64,000 bases of DNA. It comes from Stenotrophomonas maltophilia (GTDB lineage: Bacteria > Pseudomonadota > Gammaproteobacteria > Xanthomonadales > Xanthomonadaceae). Positions 36,522 to 47,500 of this stretch are shown piece by piece. The notes beneath the pieces were generated by a model. The model saw nothing but the letters and a program-made list of their open reading frames with translations. It was not told where the DNA came from and ran no database searches. Location of the stretch: NCBI RefSeq assembly GCF_023518235.1, contig NZ_CP090423.1:2666001-2730000 (forward strand), given 5' to 3'. A program made the position numbers and the translations under genes. How positions within the stretch are numbered: the stretch's first letter is position 1; every line of letters begins with the position of its first letter.

Positions 36522-37381
36522 CTTGCTGCCATTCCCTGCTCCCAGCGAAGCACTGTGTAGGTCTGCCCGGGAACCCCGCCCGAGCCATTGCGTACCACTG
36601 CCTGCAACACCGACCGGCGTCCACTGCCGTCGGTGACACGGCACTCGATACTATAGGTGCCGCTGGCGCTGGCAAGCGTTGTCGCACCCGCTTCGCCACC
36701 GGCTTCACGCTCCTGTTGCGCGCGCTGCGCCAACGCCTGCTCCGCATCCAGGCCCAGCGCAGTCAATACCGGCGCACCGGCGAACTGCGGATCGGGCCGC
36801 GCCTGACGGCTGTACAGCGTCACATGCGGCAGCATCGCCCGATACAACGGTCCGCGCATGCCCAGCACCCGCTGCAGCTCACCCAGGGTCTCGAAACGCT
36901 TGTTGCGCGGGCCATAGGGCAGCCCTGCTGCAGCATAGTCGGGCGCTTCGGCACCGCCACCGGCCTGCACCAGACTGTCCTCGTCACGCCAGTCGACGAT
37001 GGCGCCAGCCAACTGCCGGGCCGCGCCGTCGTCCTCGCCCAGCGCCTTGAGGAAAGCTGTCAGCAGGGCCACATCGGCCAGATTCAGGTTGATCTTGCCG
37101 TTCTCGTCCAGCACCTTGATCTCGATGGTGGCGTCGTCGAACTGCCAGCGATAGAGGCGGCCATCGGCGCGCCAGGGTGCCCGCTGCGGATCGGCGGACA
37201 GGCGCGTCAGCGCGTACTCCAGCCCGGCACGCACGCGCTCCTGGCCGCGCGCGCCGTCATCGAGCACGCGCTGCTGCAGGTGTTCGACCCGTGCGCTCAG
37301 TGCGAACGCGCCCACCAGCGCAGTCATCAGCGCAATCAGCCACAGCACCAGTACCAGTGCCGCGCCGCGTGAACGGCTCAT
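36518..37381 (-). CDS. gspK: GspK/XpsK, minor pseudopilin at the T2SS pilus tip
   Basis: The 287-aa protein has a short leader ending RSRG and then AALVLVLWLIALMTALVGAF. It lacks the usual Glu at +5, as is normal for the tip subunit K. The large inserted alpha domain (NGKINLNLADVALLTAFLKA; IVDWRDEDSLVQAGGGAE) is also characteristic of K. I chose the ATG at 37381; it overlaps gspJ by four bases. Confidence 0.93.
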   Translation of the reverse strand: MSRSRGAALVLVLWLIALMTALVGAFALSARVEHLQQRVLDDGARGQERVRAGLEYALTRLSADPQRAPWRADGRLYRWQFDDATIEIKVLDENGKINLNLADVALLTAFLKALGEDDGAARQLAGAIVDWRDEDSLVQAGGGAEAPDYAAAGLPYGPRNKRFETLGELQRVLGMRGPLYRAMLPHVTLYSRQARPDPQFAGAPVLTALGLDAEQALAQRAQQEREAGGEAGATTLASASGTYSIECRVTDGSGRRSVLQAVVRNGSGGVPGQTYTVLRWEQGMAAR

Positions 37382-38010
37382 CGCGGGCCCCCGCTGCCGC
37401 CCACGCGCGGCGCCACCACCAGTGCGGGCCAGGGCGCGCCACGGGCCGGCACGATCTGGATCTCCACCAGCATCGGCAGCCGCCGGGTATCGTCCCAGCG
37501 CGGCAGCCACTCGGTCAGCTGGCCGGTACCGGCGTCGATGCCGCGATAGCGCAGCTGCACCGACTTCAGCTCGTCCACCAGCAGCTCCGGTGGGCGCGGC
37601 GGCGTCTCGGCGATGCGCTCGCCTTCCTGCAGCAGCACCAGGTCCAGCAGCAGGCGGCGGTGACCCGGGCGGCCATCGACCTGCAGCGCATGCAGATAGG
37701 GGCCGCCACGACCGAGATAGCCCGGCAGGTCGGCAGCGAACTGCATGCGCTGTTCCTCGCCCTGGAAGAAGATCGGCTCGCGGGTGGGATCAGGGACTTC
37801 CAGCGGCGTGCGCAGCGCACCAGCCAGTTGCCGCCGCAGCAGCGCCTGCACCGCGCGCATGCGTTCGCTGTCGGCGGCGATCTGTTCGCCGCGCTGGCTG
37901 ACGGCCATCGCCGAGCGCACGCTGGCGAAGGCCAGGGCCAGGCCACCGGCCAGCAGCACGGTGGCCAGCATCACTTCGACCAGGGTAAAGCCGGCGGCGC
38001 GTTGCTTCAT
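37378..38010 (-). CDS. gspJ: GspJ/XpsJ, minor pseudopilin
   Basis: The 210-aa protein has a prepilin leader MKQRAAG and then FTLVEVMLATVLLAGGLALA with Glu at +5. The globular part includes FFQGEEQRMQFAADLPG and a C-terminal ...RWDDTRRLPMLVEIQIV strand as in J-type subunits. It forms the tip with I and K. I chose the ATG at 38010 from the leader; the overlap with gspI is four bases. Confidence 0.92.
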   Translation of the reverse strand: MKQRAAGFTLVEVMLATVLLAGGLALAFASVRSAMAVSQRGEQIAADSERMRAVQALLRRQLAGALRTPLEVPDPTREPIFFQGEEQRMQFAADLPGYLGRGGPYLHALQVDGRPGHRRLLLDLVLLQEGERIAETPPRPPELLVDELKSVQLRYRGIDAGTGQLTEWLPRWDDTRRLPMLVEIQIVPARGAPWPALVVAPRVGGSGGPR

Positions 38011-38432
38011 CGCGCGCTCTCCAGGTCTGGCGGCAGCAGGCGAAGGCTGCGCCAGCGCAACTGCTCGCGCTCGCTTTCGCCCCAGCGCACCTGCAGCTGC
38101 AGTTCGGCCAGCCATGGCGTGCCGGGCGACTGCGCCTGTGCCTGCGCGGCGTTGCCCGCGCGCGGCTCCACCCACGGCTGCACCTGCAGCTCCCAGTGGT
38201 AGCGGCCCTGCTCCCATTCGCCCTGCTGGCGACCCGCCTGCAACGGTGCGGCAACACCGGCTTCGGCCAGCAGTGACTGCGCATGCAGCACCGCGCGCGT
38301 GCGCAGCTCGGCCTCGCGCACCTGCCTGGCGCCACCGGACAGGCTGCCCAGCAGCAGGGTCAACGCCAGGCCGAGCAGGGCGAAGGCGATGATCACTTCC
38401 AGCAGCGTGAAGCCGCGTGCGCGCCGCTTCAT
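38007..38432 (-). CDS. gspI: GspI/XpsI, minor pseudopilin
   Basis: The 141-aa protein has leader MKRRARG and mature start FTLLEVIIAFALLGLALTLL. The rest fits I-type pseudopilins, with WLAELQLQVRWGESEREQ near the end. An alternative ATG lies 12 bases upstream (MADPMKRR); I prefer 38432 because it gives the same four-base ATGA overlap seen at the other junctions here. Confidence 0.9.
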   Translation of the reverse strand: MKRRARGFTLLEVIIAFALLGLALTLLLGSLSGGARQVREAELRTRAVLHAQSLLAEAGVAAPLQAGRQQGEWEQGRYHWELQVQPWVEPRAGNAAQAQAQSPGTPWLAELQLQVRWGESEREQLRWRSLRLLPPDLESAR

Positions 38433-38923
38433 GGGGTCCGCCATGGGCCCGATCGGACCTCACCGGTAAGCCAGCCGACATCGATGCGCCATTCGGCGCC
38501 GTCGCGTTGCAGGCGGATGCGGCCACCGCTGGAACCGCCATCGGGATGGAACTCGATCACGCCCTGGCCCGGCGCGGTGGCCAGCTGTGCGGCGCCTTCG
38601 AACTGCACCTGCAGCTGCGCCGGGACGTCACCCTGACGCTGGTTGGCACCTTCCCAGCGCCGCCGCGCCGGTTCGATCACAAAGCGCTGCGGTTCGCCGC
38701 GGGCGATGGCCTGCGCGCGCACCATGCGCAGCTGGTTGGCGATGTCCTTGCCGGCACTGCGCAGCTGCATGCCGGAAAAGCCCCGTGACAGACCGGCCGC
38801 GGTGATCAGGCCGATCGCCGCGATCAAGGCGATCACCAGCAGCATTTCCAGCAGCGACAGCCCCCCTGCGCGCCTGCCATGCAGGCGCGGGCGGGGCAGC
38901 CGGCGCGGCAGGAAAGCGCTCAT
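38429..38923 (-). CDS. gspH: GspH/XpsH, minor pseudopilin
   Basis: The 164-aa protein has a long basic leader (PRRLPRPRLHGRRAGG) and then LSLLEMLLVIALIAAIGLIT with Glu at +5. IANQLRMVRAQAIARGEPQR and the GVIEFHPDGGSSGG turn are typical of H-type subunits. It sits six bases after gspG and overlaps gspI by four. Confidence 0.92.
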   Translation of the reverse strand: MSAFLPRRLPRPRLHGRRAGGLSLLEMLLVIALIAAIGLITAAGLSRGFSGMQLRSAGKDIANQLRMVRAQAIARGEPQRFVIEPARRRWEGANQRQGDVPAQLQVQFEGAAQLATAPGQGVIEFHPDGGSSGGRIRLQRDGAEWRIDVGWLTGEVRSGPWRTP

Positions 38924-38929
38924 GCAGGC

Positions 38930-39373
38930 TTACGGTTGGTAGCGGATATCGGCGTCGACACTGCTGCCGCCGGTCTTGCCGTCCTTGCCCAGGCTGACCA
39001 GCTCATAGGGCTGGCCTTCGCCCGGTGCGCGGTACTCCAGCGCGTGACCCCAGGGATCGTTCAGATCGGCCGGCTTGGCATACGGGCCCAGCCAGCCGCC
39101 GACGCCGGCCGGTGCGGTCACCAGATCATTGAGCGAACCCGGCAGCTTGCCGGTATCGATCTGGTAGTTGTCGATCTTGGAGGCCACGGTCTGCACCTGC
39201 GCCTTGGCGATGTTGGCCTTGCCGCGGTCAGCGCCGCCCAGCACGCGGCTGGCGACCAGGGTCAGCACCGCGCCGATCAGCACGATGACGATGATGATTT
39301 CCAGCAGGCTCATGCCCGACTGGTGGCGTGCAGCGGTGAAGGAAAGGCGGATCGGTCGACGGGAAGCAATCAT
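38930..39373 (-). CDS. gspG: GspG/XpsG, major pseudopilin
   Basis: GspG is the main building block of the T2SS pseudopilus. The 147-aa precursor has leader ...RHQSG, mature MSLLEIIIVIVLIGAVLTLV with Glu at +5, the long helix with KIDNYQIDTGKLP, and GPYAKPADLNDPWGHALEYR. The C-terminal loop GKDGKTGGSSVDADI is the calcium-binding region typical of GspG. It follows gspF by 48 bases. Confidence 0.96.
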   Translation of the reverse strand: MIASRRPIRLSFTAARHQSGMSLLEIIIVIVLIGAVLTLVASRVLGGADRGKANIAKAQVQTVASKIDNYQIDTGKLPGSLNDLVTAPAGVGGWLGPYAKPADLNDPWGHALEYRAPGEGQPYELVSLGKDGKTGGSSVDADIRYQP

Positions 39374-39421
39374 GGACGGTCCTTTCTGTTGCGGGTATCG
39401 GGGTTGCGGGGCATTCCATCG

Positions 39422-40642
39422 TCAACCGATGGCATTGGTCAGGTCGTACAGCGGCACCAGCACGGCGACGATCACCGCGCCGACCACCGAGGCCAGCACC
39501 AGGGTGATCGCCGGCACCATGGCCGCCAGCAGGCGATCAATACGGCGGGCGCTGTCCTGTTCGAAGGTGTCGGCCGCCTTCAGCAACATCGTGTCGAGGG
39601 CGCCGGACTCCTCGCCTACCTGGATCATCTGCAGCGCCAGGCGCGGAAAACGCTTGCCGCGTGACAGCGCCAGCGACAACCCGGCGCCGTTCTTCACTTC
39701 GTCTGCGGCCGTTTCCACGTCGGCGGCCAGCGCACGGTTGCCGAGCACGTTGCGGGCGATGCCCAGCGCGCCCAGCAGCGGGACGCCGTTGCGCAGCAGG
39801 GTGCCGAGCGTGCGCGCCAGCCGCGCGGTTTCCAGTTCGCCCATCAGGCGGCCGATGCCGCGCCGTTGCAGCAGCCAGCCATCCAGCGCCAGGCGGAATG
39901 CCGGCTGCCGCAGCTTGCGCTCGAACAACAGCGCCAGCACCGCCGGCACCACCAGCAGCACGATCCACCAATCGCGCACGAACAGGCCCAGCTGCAACAC
40001 CGCGTTGGTGAACCAGGGCAGCGCCACGTCCAGGCTCTCGTACATCTGCGCGAACTGCGGCACCACGTAGCCGAGCAGGAACAGCAGTGCACCGCCCACC
40101 ACCACCAGCAGGATGGCCGGATAGACCAGCGCGTTGATCACCTTGCCCTGCAGCGCACGGCTGCGCTCGAGGTAGTCGGCCAGGCGCTGCAGCGTCTCGT
40201 GCAGGCTGCCACCGGCTTCACCGGCGCGCACCATGTTCACGTACAGGCGCGAGAACAGGCCATGCTGGCGTTCCAGCGCGGTCGACAGCGGCGCGCCACC
40301 GCGCACCACGTCGCGGATGTCGGTGATCGCGCGCCGCGAGCGTTCGTCCTCCGGCAGGCCGAGCAGGATCGACAGCGCGCGATCCAACGGCTGGCCGGCG
40401 CCGAGCAGGGTTGCCAGCTGCTGGGTGAACTGCAGCAGTGCCGGCCCCTGCAACGGGCGCTGGCGCAGCAGGTTGCGCCAGCTGCTGCCACCCAGGGCGC
40501 CGCCGTCGGCCAGCTGCGTCTCCATCGGCAGATGGCCCTGGTCCTGCAGCCGCGCCACCAGCTCAGCCTCGCTGGCGGCCTCCATCTGCCCGTCGAAGAT
40601 CTCGCCGTGCGGATTGAGCGCCTTGTAACGGTAGTTCGGCAT
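39422..40642 (-). CDS. gspF: GspF/XpsF, polytopic inner-membrane platform protein
   Basis: The 406-aa protein has two repeated GspF domains, each with cytoplasmic helices and a membrane segment: GVLFSRLYVNMVRAGEAGGS-like residues near 125-145 and LALQMIQVGEESGALDTML near 330-350. Three transmembrane helices are clear (ALVYPAILLVVVGGALLFLL; WWIVLLVVPAVLALLF; MVPAITLVLASVVGAVIVAV). It couples GspE to pseudopilus assembly and follows gspE by 24 bases. Confidence 0.95.
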   Translation of the reverse strand: MPNYRYKALNPHGEIFDGQMEAASEAELVARLQDQGHLPMETQLADGGALGGSSWRNLLRQRPLQGPALLQFTQQLATLLGAGQPLDRALSILLGLPEDERSRRAITDIRDVVRGGAPLSTALERQHGLFSRLYVNMVRAGEAGGSLHETLQRLADYLERSRALQGKVINALVYPAILLVVVGGALLFLLGYVVPQFAQMYESLDVALPWFTNAVLQLGLFVRDWWIVLLVVPAVLALLFERKLRQPAFRLALDGWLLQRRGIGRLMGELETARLARTLGTLLRNGVPLLGALGIARNVLGNRALAADVETAADEVKNGAGLSLALSRGKRFPRLALQMIQVGEESGALDTMLLKAADTFEQDSARRIDRLLAAMVPAITLVLASVVGAVIVAVLVPLYDLTNAIG

Positions 40643-40666
40643 GTCAGCCCCGGAATCCTGCGCGCA

Positions 40667-42388
40667 TCAGCTTTCCTCGGTGACGCGCAGCACTTCCTCA
40701 AGGGTCGTCTGCCCACTGAGTGCCTTGGCCAGGCCATCCTCGTACATGGTGCGCATGCCCGCTTCCCGGGCGATACGTTCGATTTCGCCCATGCCATCGC
40801 GGCGCATCACCGCCCGCCGCAGCGCATCGTTCATCACCAGGAATTCCATGATGGTGGTGCGGCCGAGGTAACCGGTCGGCGCCAGCGCCGACGGCACGGG
40901 ACGGTACAGATGGATGGGCCCCTGCGGCTGCAGGCGGCGCAGCTCGAAACGCTCGATCTCCTCCGGCGAGGCTTCGTAGCGTTCGGCGTGGGTCGGCTCC
41001 AGCCGGCGCACCAGGCGCTGGGCCAGGATGCCGTTGATGGTGGAGGTGAGCAGGTAATCCTCCACGCCCATGTCGAGCAGGCGGGTGATGCCGCCGGCCG
41101 CATTGTTGGTGTGCAGGGTGGACAGCACCAGATGGCCGGTCAGCGCCGACTGGATGGCGATGCGCGCGGTTTCCAGGTCGCGCATTTCGCCGATCATGAT
41201 GATGTCCGGGTCCTGGCGCACGATGCTACGCAGGGCGTTGGCGAAATCCAGGCCGATCTGCGGCTTGGCCTGGATCTGGTTGATGCCTTCGATCTGGTAC
41301 TCGACCGGATCCTCGACCGTGATGATCTTGACGTCGGCGGTGTTGAGCTGGCTCAGCGCGGTGTACAGCGTGGTGGTCTTGCCCGAACCGGTCGGGCCGG
41401 TCACCAGCAGGATGCCGTGCGGCTGCTCCAGCACCTTGCGGAACTGCGGCAGGAACGCATCGGTGAAACCCAGCCGGTGGAAATCGAACACCACCGTTTC
41501 GCGGTCGAGCAGTCGCATCACCACGCTTTCGCCATGCGCGGTCGGTACCGTGCTCACGCGCAGGTCCAGCTCCTTGCCCTGCACGCGCAGCATGATGCGG
41601 CCGTCCTGCGGCAGGCGACGCTCGGCGATGTTGAGGCGGGCCATGATCTTGATGCGGCTGATCACCGCAGCGGTGAGGTTGGCCGGCGGGCTTTCACCCT
41701 CCACCAGCACGCCGTCGACGCGGTAGCGCACCTTCAGGCGGCTTTCGAACGGCTCGACGTGGATGTCAGAAGCGCGCAGTTCCACCGCACGCTGGATCAC
41801 CAGGTTGACCAGGCGGATCACCGGCGCTTCGGAGGCGAGGTCGCGCAGGTGTTCGATATCGTCGACCGCACCACCCTCGCCGTCGGCGGTCTCGACGATC
41901 GCCCCCATCGCGCTGCGCCCTTGACCGAACCAGCGTTCCACCAGATCGTCGATTTCCGCGCGCATGCCCAGCACCGGGGTGACCGGCACGCCCAGCGCCA
42001 GCTGCACGGCCTGCTGCGGGTAGGGGTCGTGGGCATCGGCCAGCCATAGCCGCATGCCCTGTTCATTGATGTCCAGCGGGCACACATGGAACTGCTTGAG
42101 GAAACGCAGCGACAGCGGAAGCCCATCGGCCAGCGCCTGCGGAGGCGCTTCGGGCAGTTGCCGGCCCTCCAGCAGCGGCAGGCCCAGCACGTCGGCGCTG
42201 GCCTGCGCCTGGTCGCGTTCGGACACCAGGCCCAACCGCACCAGCAGCCCGAGCAGGCTGCCGCCGGCTTCGGCGTGCAGCGGCCGCGCGCGCGCCAGGT
42301 CAGCTTCCTTGAGCCGTCCACGCGCCAGCAGCGCATCCAGGATGCGGCCTTCGGCGTCGTCGGTTACGGTAGCAGCGAGCGCGTTCAC
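40667..42388 (-). CDS. gspE: GspE/XpsE, type II secretion ATPase
   Basis: This is the hexameric cytoplasmic motor of the T2SS. The 573-aa protein has an N-terminal N1/N2 region, the AIRH-type core ASDIHVEPFESRLKVRYRVD, Walker A LLVTGPTGSGKTTTLY, Asp box VEDPVEYQIEGINQIQ, Walker B PDIIMIGEMRD and His box LTGHLVLSTLHTNNA. The tetra-cysteine zinc motif found in many GspE proteins is absent: its place reads RRLEPTHAERYEASPEE and the only Cys is near residue 102. It is the first gene of the operon. Confidence 0.96.
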   Translation of the reverse strand: MNALAATVTDDAEGRILDALLARGRLKEADLARARPLHAEAGGSLLGLLVRLGLVSERDQAQASADVLGLPLLEGRQLPEAPPQALADGLPLSLRFLKQFHVCPLDINEQGMRLWLADAHDPYPQQAVQLALGVPVTPVLGMRAEIDDLVERWFGQGRSAMGAIVETADGEGGAVDDIEHLRDLASEAPVIRLVNLVIQRAVELRASDIHVEPFESRLKVRYRVDGVLVEGESPPANLTAAVISRIKIMARLNIAERRLPQDGRIMLRVQGKELDLRVSTVPTAHGESVVMRLLDRETVVFDFHRLGFTDAFLPQFRKVLEQPHGILLVTGPTGSGKTTTLYTALSQLNTADVKIITVEDPVEYQIEGINQIQAKPQIGLDFANALRSIVRQDPDIIMIGEMRDLETARIAIQSALTGHLVLSTLHTNNAAGGITRLLDMGVEDYLLTSTINGILAQRLVRRLEPTHAERYEASPEEIERFELRRLQPQGPIHLYRPVPSALAPTGYLGRTTIMEFLVMNDALRRAVMRRDGMGEIERIAREAGMRTMYEDGLAKALSGQTTLEEVLRVTEES

Positions 42389-42461
42389 ATGACTCTCCTG
42401 TCAATCGCTCCGACTTTAGCAGTTCGGCAGTGGATTCCGCCCTCCCCGGCAGGCCTTTCGC

Positions 42462-42498
42462 AAAAAACACGAAGCCCGTCACCTGGGTGACGGGCTTC
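42462..42498 (-). terminator. Intrinsic terminator of the StmPr1-like protease gene
   Basis: Arms GAAGCCCGTCAC / GTGACGGGCTTC (12 bp, CTGG loop) are followed on the minus strand by GTG and then six T. It lies between the protease stop and gspE, so the protease and the secretion operon are separate transcripts. Confidence 0.88.
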
Positions 42499-42524
42499 GC
42501 GTGTTCATCTGCGACGTCCCGGAA

Positions 42525-44411
<1,887 letters not shown>

Positions 44412-44533
44412 GGTTGAGCTTTCCTTCTCCGTCCATTGCACGGACGGAGCTCACTACGGCCATCACTCCCTGCGACTGCCCTGGCTGGCCCACCAGGGTT
44501 GCCGTGCCACGCCCCTTTGGCGCTCACTGCATG

Positions 44534-44562
44534 GCGTGCCGATGGCAGAACCATCGGCACGC
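44534..44562 (-). terminator. Hairpin after the trimeric autotransporter gene
   Basis: Perfect 12-bp arms GCGTGCCGATGG / CCATCGGCACGC with a CAGAA loop begin 11 bases beyond the autotransporter stop. There is no T tract on the minus strand, so it is a likely 3' stabiliser or weak terminator. Confidence 0.5.
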
Positions 44563-44572
44563 GGCTACACAC

Positions 44573-47500
44573 TTACCAGCCGAAGCCGGCACCCACGCCG
44601 ACCGAGCTGTCATCACTGCTGAAGGCGCCGCCGATGGTGACCGTGGCGCGATCACTGATCGCGCGCTGGTAGCCCAGCGACATCGCCGACTCGCCGCCCT
44701 GGAAACCGATGCCGACGCCGACCCGGTTCTGGGTACGGATGCCGGCGGCACTGGTGGCCATGTTGAGCATCGCGGCACTCATCGCACCCTGGCGATCAAT
44801 GCGACGGTCCATGTGGCGCAGGCGTCCATCCACTTCGCCCTTGAACACGTCGAAGCTGTCGGACACGGCCTGCACGCGGCTGTCGGTATAGCTGTTGGCG
44901 GTGGTGATGCCACGATCCAGCTGGCCCTTGTTGACCGCATCGGTGGCCGTGGTACCGGCTGCAACGTTGGTGACCTGGCGCTCGTTGCCCTCGCTGCCGA
45001 CCGAGACCGTGTTGGCACGGTCAGCCACCGAGCCCTGGCCCAGTGCCACGGCGTTGGCCGCCGTTGCACTGGCGCCCTGCCCCAGCGCGGTGGACGAGGC
45101 GCCGCTGGCGACGGCACCTTCACCCATCGCGACCGCATTGAGCCCGCCACCGCTGGCCAGGACAGGCTGCGCAGTGCCCGCACTGGCGGCGGTCGGGGTG
45201 CCCTGCACGCGGGCCGTGCTGGCGGCAGGCGCGGTGTCGGCCACGCTCGCATCCTCACCGGCCAGGCCCAGCGCGGCGCTGGACGGTTCAGCATCGAGCG
45301 AGGCGGACATGGAGCGCAGGCTGGATGCACCGGAACGGCTGCCACTGGCGGTGCGGCGGTCGATCTCGCTGACCTTGCGATCCAGTGCGCCCAGCGCATC
45401 ACCGACGTTGTTGTAGGTGGAGCCCTGGATCACATAGTTCGGCGCAACGAACACGCCCTGAAGGCCAACGCTGGCACCGCCGCCCAGGAAGCTGGCGGCA
45501 TCGCTGAGCGACTGGAACAACTGCCCGCCGTTGATGGCCTGACGGCTGCCGGAAGCGATGCTGCCTGCACCGACGTTGTCCAGGGTGGTGCCCTGGATCC
45601 CCCCCAGGGTCAGGCGATCGCGGCTGGCGTCGTCGTAGCCGACTGCACTGGCGGCAGTGGTTTCAACCGTGGCGATGCGCGAATCGAAGTCGCCGACGCG
45701 GGTTTCCACCGCACCCACGCGCTGGTTGGTCACGTTGAGCTGCGAACCGGTGACCGCATCGCTGCTGCCGGCGGCAATGCGACCGTCGGCCACATTGACG
45801 ATGCGGCGCGTCGCCGGGCCATCGGTGCCGTTGCCACCACCGACCGAGACCACGTTGGCCTCCACGGCGCGGGAGCCGGCACCGAGAGCGACCGCGTTGC
45901 TGCCGGTCACAGCGGTGTTGGCGCCCAGTGCCAGGGTCGCGTTGCCGATGGCGCTGGCGTTGCTGCCCAGTGCGTTGCTGCGGTTGCCACTGGCGGTGGC
46001 GGCCGAGCCCACGGCGATGGCATCGCTGCCACTGGCGGTCGCGGTACCGCTGCCACTGGCGCGGAAGTGGCGGCTGGTGGCGTCTGCGGTGGAGGCCACC
46101 GCGTCGAGCTGGGCGCGGTTCACCGCATCGTTGGCCTGGGTACCGGCCGCGACGCGGGTGATCTGCCGCTCGGCACCGGCACTGCCCACCGATACGGTGT
46201 TGGCACGGTCGGCCACCGAGGACGCGCCCAGCGCGGTGCTGCCGGCGGCGCTGGCAGTGGCGCCGAAACCGACCGCCGTGGCACCGGCCGCCGTCGCCTT
46301 GGCGCTGTAACCGACCGCCGTGCCCAGGCGGCCGCTGGCTTCGGTGTAGCCGCCCAGCGCGGCGGCACCATCGGCCGTGGCGCTGGCACGGAAACCGTTT
46401 GCCTGCGACTGCGTGCCACTGGCGACGGCCTGCGAACCGCTGGCGGTGCTGTAGGCACCGCTGGCCTGTGCACCGGCGCCAGTGGCACTGGCGCCAAGTT
46501 CACTGGCCACCGCGCCACTGCCCAGCGCCAGGCTGTCCACACCACTGGCCTGCGCCGCGTTGCCCAGTGCAGCGCCGTTGGCCCCCGTGGCCAGCGCATT
46601 GAAGCCCACCGCCGTGGCGTTGGCCGCGACGGCAGTGGCACCACCACCCAGCGCCGTGGCGCCGTTGCCGATGGCGTTGGCCGCTTCACCGGCAGCCAGC
46701 GCGCTGTCACCTTCCACATAGGCACCGGCATCGCTGTCGGCGCTGCCACTGGCCTGGAAGTAGCGGCTGGTCTTGTCCGCCGTGGCGGCCACCGCGTCGA
46801 GCTGGTTCTTGTTCACCGCGTCGGTGCCTTCGGTACCGGCAGCGACATGGGTGACCTGGCGCTCGCTGCCGGCACTGCCGACGGCCACGCTGTTGTCACG
46901 CTCGGCCTTGGAGCCGGCACCGAGTGCGACGCTGTTGAGGCCAGTGGCAGTAGCGCTGGCGCCCAGGGCGGTCGAATCGGCGCCATCGGCCCACGAATTC
47001 CAGCCGATTGCCGTGGCGTAATCCTCGGTGGCCCACGCACCGGCACCGAACGCCGCAGCACCGGTGCCACTGGCGCGCGACGGAATCAGGCCGAAGAAGG
47101 TGCTGCCGCCGATGGCGACACTCTCCGCACCACTGGCTTCGCTGGACTGGCCGACGGCCACCGCACCGGTCCCCGCAGCGGCGGCACCGAAGCCGACGGC
47201 GGTGGTGTTGGCGCCGGTCGCCGCCGAGCCGTAGCCCAGTGCGGTGCCGAGGCGGCCGCTGGCTTCGCTGTAACCGCCCACGGCCGTGGTGCCGTCAGCC
47301 GACGCCGCCGCGCGGAAGCCGCTGGCCAGCGACTGCGCACCGCTGGCGATGGACTCTGCACCGTTGGCCGTGCTGTACACGCCACTGGCCTGCGCCGCAG
47401 CGCCGGTGGCCGTGGCACTGATGCCGCTGGCCGCGGCACCGCTGCCCAGTGCGGCACTGTCATCGCCGCTGGCCTGCGCGTTGTTGCCTACGGCCGCTGC

